Of a stretch of DNA of 64,000 nt, positions 24,363-36,300 are shown piece by piece. Under the pieces are notes generated by a model. It was not told the DNA's origin. It did not search any database and saw nothing but the letters and a program-made list of their open reading frames with translations. The stretch is from Diphasiastrum complanatum (taxonomy: Eukaryota > Streptophyta > Lycopodiopsida > Lycopodiales > Lycopodiaceae). Made by a program: the position numbers and the translations under genes. The stretch spans positions 14,907,471 to 14,971,470 of the forward strand of contig CM055113.1 in NCBI GenBank assembly GCA_029204225.1, given 5' to 3'. How positions within the stretch are numbered: position 1 is the first letter of the stretch; the number at the start of each line of letters is the position of its first letter.

Positions 24363-27300
24363 CTTCATGGCAGTATTAAGATCACCATTGGTGTACCGTA
24401 GGCTGTCCACTGCAGCTTGCCTTGAAATGTCTACTGCTTGAGCAAGAGCTTGCACATCACTCTAACATCATAACATATAAACACATCAGTGAAGGCATAA
24501 ATGATGAGCATGGAGCATACATATAAAAGATACCAAAAGCATGGGTCGTATAGCTCATGGACATCATCAGGCTAATGCAGAAGGAGAATGTTCTTTGGAC
24601 AGAAATATTCTTCATAACCTTGTGGGCTGAAAGACCAGAGAAATCGAGAATGGCAAAGAACATCTACTATATCAACAGGAGCTGCCTTTCTCCAGACAGA
24701 ATTTTGCATGTTATTGATTATTTGGGAAATTTGACTCTCATCGTCAAAAAAATAACGAGAAAATATACAACTTTCTGTATGTTCTACAAAACACCTGATC
24801 AGAAACAGCCTCCAGGTCACAAAAACCACCCTGTTTAGTTTATGGGCCATGCCAAAACGAGAACTCCTCCAAGACCTCAAGCAAAAGCTTTTATGGATTT
24901 TAGAAGCCACTTGCTAACTGGGTGAAAAGTTCTAGACAAACTAGTACCATCTATAATATAACAATGCTAATTCTAGCAGAAGACACATAAACTTTATCTG
25001 ATCATTCATTCCTTGTGGAAAAAATTATCAAAAGACAGACAAGTACAGAATCAAACGAATGTCTATCTTCTGCATAGATCAAAAGCAGAAGAACAAACAA
25101 TCTATGCCTTCAGGGACTGACGAATTCTAATATTCAAAACTTGTGTTCGACAAAAGCACATTCCAACAAAAGTAATCACACATGGAAGTAATAGCAACAT
25201 ACGTTGAAACCACAGAATAGAGATTTGATTACTGAAAAATGAACATAAAAATTGCACTGACAATCGCTCATAATTAAGTGCACTTTAATAAACCAGTCAC
25301 TAAGGACTTTAGCACTATCGCACCGATCTTACTTTTGCGACTTGGTCTCTACTTGATCTCTTTGCTACTATATGCAGTTACACGTGCAGATCCAAAACAT
25401 GCTACTTGCAAGATGGTTTAATGCTAAACTACCTTTAAATGACGGCTCACAATCATCTGTCACCATCGCTATATGATCCGCTGAAGATATGGTACTTTTG
25501 GTTGTTTTTCTGTTAGAAGCCACTTCTGAACTTTCTTCAAATTTTGTTCAAATAAGCTCGAATTTCATTTTGTTTAAGCATGTTCGGCCAAAGTTCGAGT
25601 GTCTTCGAACATCCTTTGACAATCGTTCAAATGCCTTTAAACATCCTTCAACACTTTTCAATTTTGTTGAAACCGATTCGAATTTCAAAATGTTCAAACT
25701 TTTGTCGGATCTTGACTGTGCAAATTTACATGTTATTCTATAGACCATATGAAACTTAATGGATTGTGCTCTTGGAAAATTAGAAACTGTACAAGTGTTT
25801 TCCTAGATCATCATTACTAATGATATTCCAAGCAACTCTCCCTTAGTGAGGATTTAAGAAAATTTGAATTCTAAGATTTCATAATGAAATAAATCTGAGA
25901 TGTCTTTGGGCAGGAATTTGGTGAAGGCATATGCAACATTGTCTTCACTTCTGCAATGCTCCAACAAGATCTGCTTCTGCTACATGCTCCAACAAGATCT
26001 GCTTCTGCTACACTTTCTCATGGAATCTGATTTCTATACACTTGCTCCGTGAGTGGAATCTCGAATTGAGGGTAAGTGCAATGCAACTTAGATTAGCATT
26101 GGAAACAATTGTTGGAGATTGTTGAGGCGAACCAACATCACTTGAAAACTACCTATGTTGCCACATACTCTGATTCCGTAGATGAAAGAGCAACTATCAT
26201 GATATTGGTCCATTGTTGAGCATGACAACTAATCCTGAGGTTGATTTCATGTTGTCAATGTCTCCCGCCCAGTCTGCATCTGTGTATGCTAATAAAACAT
26301 TCACTGCAGCAAGATTTGAGTCACCATAACAGATACAAAAATTTCTCTGTATCCTGGATGTGATGAAGCACCCTTAACAATGCTTTCCAATGCATTTCAC
26401 ATGGGTTAGTCGTAAACTGGCTAAGATTATTGATAGCACACGTTATGTTTGGTCTGGTACAAAAACCATGGCATACATCTTAAAAAAATTTACTCATTTC
26501 AATTCTTTCTTTGAAAATCTGAGGACATTGACCTTTGGACATTTTTAACCCAGGTTCGAGTGGTGTGTCAGCTGGTTTGTTGTTCTCAGCACCAGATCTT
26601 TTCAATACACTTTACGAATAGGAAACATGCTCGAACATTATGAAATTTGAGCTTATTCGAACAAAACTCAAAGACAGTTAGAAGTGACTTCTAACGGAGG
26701 TGGCAGATGGATGTGGGCCGACATTTGAAGATAGTTTAGCATTAAACCATCTTGTAAATAGCATGTTTAGGATCTGAACATCTAAGTACATATAGTAATA
26801 GAGATTAGATAGAGATTGAGTCGCGAAGGTAAGAGAGAGTGGCACGACATTGCGCAAGTCCTTAGTGACTAGTTTAGTGAAGTGCACTTAGTTACGAGTG
26901 ATTGTCAGAGAAACTTTACTCATTATCAAAAGTGACATTAGGACCCAAATCAGTAATATGACTAACAGAAAGCAGATTTTTAGTCAAGTTAGGGCACATA
27001 AAGCACATTCAAAATGGTTCTTGAATACTATCTTGAAATCTCAGCTTGATAGTACCACCCCTTGAGTCTAAAGCCTTCCTCCCATATGGAGGAAAGTACC
27101 ACCCCTTGAGTCTAAAGCCTTCATCTCTAGCTTTCCTCCATATTGGTGCACTAACATCATCCATCCCATCCATAAGGGTGGCAACTACATGAAATTGGAT
27201 AATTATTGCACCATCCAGATTGGACATGTTGTGGCAAAGTTGTATGAAACATTCTACAGGTATTAGAACAGACTAGGAGACTATATGCAATGGGTTAGAG

Positions 27301-30300
27301 AGGTTCATTTGATTCATTTGATTAGAGTAACAGTTTGTTATGTAGGTTGTGTGACACATTAATTCCTATTTCACTTTATGCAGATGATGTGACTCTAGTC
27401 TCATCAACTAGAGGGGGATTGTAGAGACATTTATATAGCCTCCATTCCTTTTGTATTAGAGGAAGCTTGGAGGTTAACATCAAGAAGAACAAGATTATAG
27501 TCTTCAACACTTCCAGGAGTTTTATGCAGAGGCAAGAGTTTACATTTGTCAGTTAGCCACTAGAGGTGGTATAATCCCACACTTACTTGGGAGAACTTTT
27601 CATTGATCCCATTTTCAGTATGAGGCATGCAACTACATCTAGACTTGGGAAGGGCCATGCCTCCCTAGTTTACTTGGAGAGGTTTTGCTTTAGGAGATAC
27701 ATTCAAGACGCCTCGAGTAAGTGTCATCTTGTCAATACTCTTGTTACCCCCACAACTCTATACTCAGCCGAAACTTGCTGCATAGTGCTCACATCATTAA
27801 ATTTGGCTAGTGTCTTCCGTGGATGACAAGTTTATGACAAATTAGAAAAATACATAATCAATTACTTACAATTCAAGAGTTCATCGAGGATGTGGACATG
27901 GTGAGCATCGCACTCAACAGTTGTTGTCTACGAACTCTTATCAAAACATGGTGACTAGATTAATGGAAAGACATAACCCCCTTATTAATAAAATTTCCAT
28001 AATTTTATCACATGGAGACTCAAGATGGGGAGCATACAAATCTAGCGGCAAAGTGGTAGATCATGCATTTGCCATGAAATCACTATCAAAGTAGTCAGCA
28101 AATGCTTACACTGTGGGAAGCATTGTCAATATAATCCAAATGTAGCTTCAAGAATGGTTCAAATGTGAATCAAAGAAGAGGACTATGTTGTTATTGTGGT
28201 AAAATGGATCATGTGGAAGCTAAATGCCAAATCAAAGAATATGCACAAAGTCTGAGAGGAATCTTTAAAACTTTCTATACTTGTCTCAAGATGATGATGA
28301 AGACAATCAACAAACTTTGTGAAAGAAATGCAACAAGAACCAAAATAGCTACTTATGGCGAGTCATTCAAATGAAGAGCATGTCCACAGTGACGACAAGG
28401 ATCATATGGTGAGCAAAGAGGGAAAAAAAAAAGAGGTTTGTATTTATGGATGATGATGATTTGTGCATTCTTGAAGACATTAATGAAGAAATCAAAGTTG
28501 GTCAACGTTCTCTTGAATTTTTCAACGAGTTACTTGGAAGAGATGTGCCTCAATCCATATATGAAGAATAAAAACATTTCAATTCTTTGATGCATTTGAA
28601 ACTGAAACATATAATATCAAGGAATATTATGGATGATTTCATAAATGTTGAACATAACTTCCATAAACTACTTCCTAAGTATGATCTTTATGGTGATGAA
28701 AGAGAATTCTTTGTGGATACCTTTCACAACTTGTTTCATATGAGATACATGAAATCAAACATAATCTTTGGAAAGGGTTTAGTACAACATGAATCAATTC
28801 AACTATCTTGTGTCATAAGTGAATCTATTTTTGAAGAGAAATCTTTGAGAGTAGCAAAATTATTCCATCAACAAAAAATGCAAAACAATCCATTTGGAAT
28901 GGTGAACGTGAAACAAGAACAATTTGATAGTGCAAGGACTAAGTGCGAAGTTGCAATACCTCACTAAAGTCTTGTGTTGTAACCAAAGAATCTTGCACAC
29001 TTGCTGGAGGATCTCGATCTTTTAAAAGAACCTCACTTGCTATGCCTGCTATTGGTGATGTCACACCTTGTCGAATGGAATACACATTATGCAATCTGAA
29101 TTTCAAGCAATTTATGTGAGAACATTGGAAAAAACTGAGCAAATAAGGATCATATCAAAGGCATCCATGCTTCACAAGAGGAGATGTAACAGAATCAATC
29201 TGCATACCTTATTAAGTAGCGGAGCATGAGTGAAAATGGTGGGTCATAGGCATGCAAGTGTGCCTTCAATGTTGATGACACTGTGGCAGCCAACTCTGCT
29301 CGCCTGCTTTCAGACCACTACTAAACACACGATGACAGCAACCTTTGAGACTCTTCAGTAAAGAATCAATAAAAGCACAAACAGAATCTAATTGCACCTT
29401 AAACTGCAAGAGTTAGCATATCAACACAAAAATGATAAGCACACCCCAAAGAGTGCAAAAAGTGCAATTGCCACACCTTGTTCTTTCTTGCTTGCAAGGA
29501 TGAACTTATTCAAAAACCAAGTTAGAAGTTAAGAATCCAAAAAACCTACATTTAGATGGAAGAGGTTTCATTGTCTAAAGGCAACTCTGACTTTTTTGTT
29601 TGAAAAAATCAAGAATGAATATGATTAAAGGACACATGCAGAGTTATTGTTGTCCACTCTGCAAGCCTGTCTCAGTACACTATGATCACAGAAACAGTCA
29701 AGTATGATAAGCAAGTAGTATATTAAGTTTCCATGACAGGTTACGACACGTATAAAATGAATTACAAACCATTTCTAAGCAACTGTTTCAGCTGTAAGAA
29801 TAAAAATTGGTACTGAAATTCAAAAGATGATCAAAAGTAAGAATTGCTGAATACAAATTCCGAAAATCAAAGAGGTTATAAAGAGCAGACAAGCTCAATG
29901 CCATCCAAAGACCAGTTTGCTTCTAGTCATCGACTCATCGTAACAATCAAACATATAACTCACTTACTTTTCATAATAATTCTTTCAAGAAGTACAGCAC
30001 TTGGGAAGAATTAGATTGTCTACTACATGATATTAGTTTGATTCAAATTTACATCTTGAATATCTGAACTAAGTGCAGCGGCAGCCAAACAAATCCTCTT
30101 AAAAACTTAGATTGTTTTCTACATTGATATGAACAAAATGGTAACATTAACTTATCAATTCCAATACAAACCCATTTTGGTAGGATTACAATGTCACCAA
30201 TTTATCATGTGCTACAAACCAGGAAAATGACAAGATTCTTAGGGATTTGATTAGCTCTAAACAATGTCAATGTCAACACGGTACAACTCCAACAGAATTA

Positions 30301-33300
30301 AAGCCGTTTCTCACTAATGGGAGGGTGATGTTGATTTGACTCTCCATGTACATTGCATCTTCATTATTTAGCACAATCTCCAACAAAACAACAAACTTCA
30401 TATTGCATCAGTCAGCAGGCTACCTATCACCTACAAATCGGCATATTACGGAGCTGCCCTATCCCTTTTGTATGAGCACTGGGCCCCTTACTAAAAACCT
30501 GTAACCTCTATTGGAACCTGCCCTCCTTTTGGAAGTTTATTCTGCTGAAGGAAAAATAATCTGGAACTGCCAGTTCATGAGCACAAACATGCGTTGACCT
30601 TCACCAAAATGAGCCCTTATGGATTCAAACTACTGGAAAGACTGAGGTAACAATGTTCCTCACTCATAATGACACTTCAAGAAAATAAGAGTTGATAAGG
30701 CAGCGATCATTGAGACAGCTTGGCCCATTAACCATTTTGATCAAAAATCAAATTCGGTCACTGAAACCACAATGTTGAACAATGGCATGCCATAACAGAA
30801 GCAGTCAACACTTATTGCTAATTTAATAAAGAAGATGGGAAACTCCTTCAAGGAGCTGGGTGAGACAGTTGCTGATTCTATTATTGGGTGAGTTATAAAG
30901 ATGATACGACCCTGCATGTGATATGCCACTACACCAGTCAACAATTCAAGCCCAGTGATGCATGGAAGCTATCCTGAACTTGACGATGAACACACACAGA
31001 TCCAAACCTCGATTATGATGGACAGTAACCATTTTCCTATCTTGCAATCATACATATGGAGTGCATATTTCAAATATTTATTGATTGCAAAGTCATGAAG
31101 TTTGGTACATAATAACGGGTAAACCATAACTCCTGAACAAGGATCAGGTTGACCTCATGCACTCCTATTCATACACCTAGTCAACAAGCACTTGTCATTC
31201 AGAACTGCACATCAAATTGTAAGAAGTACTCAAATCGCAATGGCAACCAAGATTGAGCATGAACGAGCCAATGCTAGTGCGAATGCATATATGAAGGATA
31301 TCACTCCATAAGTGCATGTCTGCAATGGCTAAAATCAGAATATGGCAGACTATGGCAACTTCTAAGGACATGATTACTTACAAAAAATGTGTAAGCTATA
31401 TATAATATGATGAGGCCAGAGGCTTAGTGCAATACCAGAAAAATTAGAATACAAAAAATAACTTGACTCCAGAAATGATGTACGGTGCTAAGGTTTCATC
31501 TTTTGTAAAAGGAGATTTAATGCCGTCAAGACTGTCTTCAACAGAGGGTCTGAATCTCTAGTCAGCAAAACCCTGTCCTTACTTTATTATACATCAGAGC
31601 ACAAGACTCTAAAACAGTCACATTTGCAAAACAGTTTCAAATCATTCACAACTAGTCAGTTGCTTACCTCCAATGCCACAGGAGAGGTTCTGTCATGTTC
31701 ATCGTATATGAGGGCTAAAAGAATACGCTTAAACTCCTCATAAGCTTCCTGCAACATAAATCGGCCAGTGAGCCATGAATAGACTTTTCTGATAGAATCA
31801 TAAGAACAATTCACAAGAGTCAGCTAATCTTATCGGCACTCACACACACAACAATGGAGTGATTGAACAAAGGAACAACTCTGAAACATATCATACCCAA
31901 AAGCACGCTACAATGGATTGATAGAGGAGGGCGCAGCTCCTCATTTGATAATATTGGCCTAACTCTAACTTAGGTAAAAACAAAAGCTAAAGCATAAAGC
32001 TTAACCTAAATCTAGATCCTATGCTTGGTAAATTCACATGTCAATTACTTGATAAAATAATGCATCCTATAATAGTCTTCTAGCGCCCTACTACATGCTT
32101 AGATCTATCACTAACCTAAATAGTATAGGCCCCTAAAATAGTTCGCAGGCATGGCCTATTAACATTTAAGGGGCTTTTCTAATACTCCCTTTTAAGGTTT
32201 ATTTTCTTATCTATCACTCCTAGAAGTTCTCTAAATGACTCAAATTTATTTTTACCAAATCCCTTAAGTAAACATATCTACAACCTGCTCTTCTGTCAAA
32301 CAATAGATAAGCACAACTTCATGATTCTAAAGTTTTTCTCTGATAAAGTGTATTTCAATATGTTTCAATCTGCTGTGAAAAACTGAACTCTTTGCCAACT
32401 TGATGCAACTCTGGTTAAAACAATAAAGTACTATAGGTGTTTCCTGTACCATATGAAGATCATGAAAAATCCTTCATAACCAAATTGCCTCACATGTTGC
32501 ACTCGTAGCAGCTCGATACTCTGCCTCTATAGATGATAATGCAATGGTAGGCTGTTTCTTTGAACTCGAAGATATAGAACATGATCCAAGACTAAAGACA
32601 TAACCTGTGGTTGACTTTCAATCTTCGATCTTCTACATCTTCAGCCCAATCTACATCACCATACCCCTGCAACTGCAGATCCTCTTGTCTTCCATATAAG
32701 ATACCAAACCGTAGCGTACCTTTAATATATCTGAGTATCCGCTTTGTAGTTTTCCAATGAACTTGCTTAGGCCAAGCCATAAACTGACTCACCATACTAA
32801 CAGCATATGCAATATATGATTGTGTACACATTAGATAGATCAAACTACCAACAAGTTGCCTCAGAAAGCATCTCAACATGACACCTATTTATCTTGACAC
32901 TGTGTCATATGCAAACTTCCCAACTGGTGTATGTCCATCTTCCTTGAAGAAACCTGCTTCACTCAAGAAGTCTTCATATTGATTTTCTAAGGTTGATCAA
33001 TGACCTTTCAATTTATAGAAATGCACCCTGTTGTTTTTCATGAGGCTAAACAACAGCCTATACTAATGATTTTCAATGGCTAATCAACAACCTTAGGTTC
33101 CAAATCTTATTGGAAACAATAGAATCTATCACATGACAAAAAATGAACTTGGATAGATTCAAGGACTTGAAGAAACAACTTTTTTCCAGCTCAAACAAAT
33201 TGAATTGATCTCACTTGATACCACCACATGAACAATCAACTATGACTTGGATGGTATCCAAGAATTACTTGACAACCACAGCAAACAATCATTTCCCTTA

Positions 33301-36300
33301 ATCATAAATCTCAAGTGATAGTAGTTCAGATAGACAAGAAAGTTTCTACCACATAAACAAGCTACTATGACTTGGATAGAAAACAAACCGATACAAAATA
33401 GAATGACGACCGCTTGCCACACCTATCACTTGCAACAATGAACTTATCATTTGCCACCATGATAAAAAACTATTAATCAATGAACATCCTCTTGAATATC
33501 GATTTACTTATATAGACTCATGGTCTATACTTCTCATGCAACTCCTTTTTAAAGCTTTGCACCTTTGTCAATTCCAACTTCAACAAAACTTTGTCCAATC
33601 TTAGAACTTCTGAAGTTGACCTTCCTTCAGTATGTTGGGTGGTAGCCGCTTCTGCAACTTCAACAACACCATGATTGTTGATTGTCTTCTCCTGCCATCC
33701 CCCTCACCGTCTTCTTGTTTCATGTAATATTCTTTTTCATGTGAGTTGACCCTTCCCTAGTCACAATGCTTGTACTTACTCTTATGACCTCTTTTAGCAT
33801 ACATCAAGGTTATGAATCAACATGCTAGAAAACTGGAACCTTGGCAATAAGTCCAGTCAGCTATCTGCCTTCAAATTTGTTTTATCTTTCTTCACGGATC
33901 AGCAAATCTTATGTGTGAAAAATCTAGTACAAAACTTTATGTAGCCCCTCGAATCTTTCTCCGTTAAGACCAGTGAAATAGATGTAGCCCCTCGGCCATT
34001 GCTCAGATCTGTCTTTGCTTAGGTCTATCTTCGCTTAGTTAAACACTCCAACTAGCAGTATTTATCCTATCCTAGTCCAGTATTCGTCCTGTAGATTGAT
34101 CTTCAATGAACCGTAGAAAGTTTCAAGACTCCTGCGATCTATGAAAAACTTGCGTTCTGACCCGTCTTGGTCCACCACTCTGACAAAATAACCTTTTTTA
34201 ACAATGACTTCCAACAATCTGTCTCCTTGACCAATAGCACTCTGGGTTCCAACCAGTAGCAACATGCATAGAATTCCTTCAAAATCTGCCGCATGTGGCT
34301 CTTCAATAGCAAGTGATCGCGATCCAACAACACCATAAATCCGTCCCTGCAACAATCTGAAAAGTGATATGTTGATGATCTTTCAGAAATCTCAAAAATT
34401 GCAAAAGTGTTGCAATCCACCTGAAAAGATTTTGGTGATGATCACCCTGCGCTGCCACTCTCTCAACTTAGTCTTAACAGACTGCCTCCAGCAACTTGCA
34501 TGCCAAAGATACATTCTGAATTTCCAGAATTTATGCAAAAATTTCCAACAAGCTATATGTAGCAATCTGCTTCCTTCGACCTGTCCTCATGACCGATTTG
34601 CAGTATTCTGCCTTGCAAAGGTTTTGTTATCCAGCACTTTGACCTCTACCTGAGATCTGAGGCAAACTTCATAGTCTCCTCATACAGCATAGCTCCTCCT
34701 TGTAGCACCGAACCTCCTTTCACAAAGCTACCACCCTTGTAGATGAAGATCAAAATTGTGAGCTGGCTAGGGACAGCACCTCCATACGTTGAAGATGGTC
34801 GGATCAACCTACATATGATGATTGACTCCGTTCATTGAGTACCTCCTCGTTCTCTTGAACCTTGAACCATGCTCTGATACCATGTTAGAAAACCAACTTG
34901 CTCATACAAGTAACCCAAGACAATCCTATTGTGATGAAACAATAGCCAAAGACATGAGAGAGAACACAAGTGATGAGAAACTCCAACTATGTCCCATTGC
35001 AAATGAGGTAGGGTGCACTACATACTTATAGACTTTGGTCTATGCTGAAAAGCAAAAGCAAAAGCATAAGCAGCCTAAAAGCAATTGCCTAAATTTAAGG
35101 TAAAAGCACCAACACCTATTTATAGCAAAACTTGTGCTCCAAATCAAGCACTAGAATCTTGAACTTGTCTAACTATACTCTAATTTGACTTTTACTAAAT
35201 ATAGGTAAAGGCCCTAGAATTAGCACGCAGGCATGGTCCAATACTCCTAATTAATCCTAAATGACAACATTAGGGGTACTAATGGAACATTAACTCTAAC
35301 ACTTGTTCCAAGATGACTCCATCTTTGATAGTCTCGTAGTACCACCTAGGTAACTTTCTAATAAACAATGTAATATGCTTCCTTCCTAGTGAAGTTGGAG
35401 GTGAATGAGCATCCCATGTATTTGACCTCTCTTTCCTATTTCCTGTCTCTATCAAGGCTTCTCTAGGAAAATAAGTTGGTGTAGGAGATTGAAAGAATAC
35501 TATCATCTTGCTTCTTCTCAAAAGATATTTCAGTATTTTTTTGATACCCCATCTCACCAGAGATAACATCCCTACTTATAATAACCTTATGTCATAAAGC
35601 ATGTATCCCTTTTCTTGATCATTATATCCTAGCATCAAACACTTTGTTGTCTTTGAATCCAACTTACTTCTCATTTCCTTAGGTATATAAGCATATGCAA
35701 TGATCCCAAACACTCTCAAATGACTTACACTAGGTTTCTTACCTGTATAAGCTTCTTCTAGAGTTCAATTTTCCATCACTTTAGTAGGACTTCTATTCAC
35801 TTTATACCATTGTCCTTGCAAAACATTTCAAAATCTGTAGAAAGATACTCTCCCCCTTTATGTGTATCTATATTTGTCTACAATCTGTATGAACAAGTTC
35901 CAGGATATTTCTTGCTCTAGTTATACTGGAAGAAAATTTCTATGTATCATGTTTTCCAAAGACACAACCTTCACAAAAATGGTGATGTGACATAACTTGA
36001 GGTAAACCTATAACCATATTAACTTTCCTCAGTACTTGTAGACTATTAAAATTCAAATGTCGAAACTTCTCATAATTCCTTCATGTATTGCCCAACCATT
36101 CTTGTAGCCCTCCTGATGTGCCTCCCGGTTTACACACAAGCCTCACACTGTCTAGGCGGCCTCTTTCAATCTGTGTACATAGCTCGCCAAATGCAAATGG
36201 TGGTGTGTGATTTCCTTTAGTGGAAGCGTCCTTCCCTGACCCGTGGAATGCAGAGGGGTCCACCCTATGTACCTGTATATTATGAATCGTCTCATCAACT

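Larger units (their letters stand above)
25257..27227 (-). mobile_element. Ty1/copia relic with an inverted pair of LTR segments
   Basis: On the minus strand: a protease fragment (NLTKNLLSVSHITDLG) at about 27200-26915, an LTR segment in opposite orientation at 26908-26617, an RNase H fragment (AYTDADWAGDIDNMKSTSG, then AFTKFLPKD) at about 26600-25850, a purine tract, and an LTR down to 25257. It lies in intron 5 of the CTLH gene, same strand. Strongly decayed and rearranged. Confidence 0.75.
31940..35301 (-). mobile_element. Ty1/copia relic E
   Basis: Minus-strand element. The 5' LTR is 34883-35301 (inverted ends TGTTAG and CTAACA) with a primer site complementary to tRNA-Met next to it at about 34867-34882. 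The 3' part at 32200-32990 encodes RT end and RNase H (LRQLVGSLIYL, RILRYIKGTLRFG, SIEAEYRAATSATCEAIWL, HSRLKHIEIHFIREK). A purine tract lies at 32185-32193, then a decayed 3' LTR to about 31940. It lies in intron 2 of the CTLH gene and carries an unexplained segment at 33.0-34.8 kb. Old and broken in many places. Confidence 0.75.

Noticed and set aside
36081-36263. 60-codon minus-strand frame
   Set aside because: Part of it overlaps the start of a copia pre-integrase region; the rest has no recognisable content.
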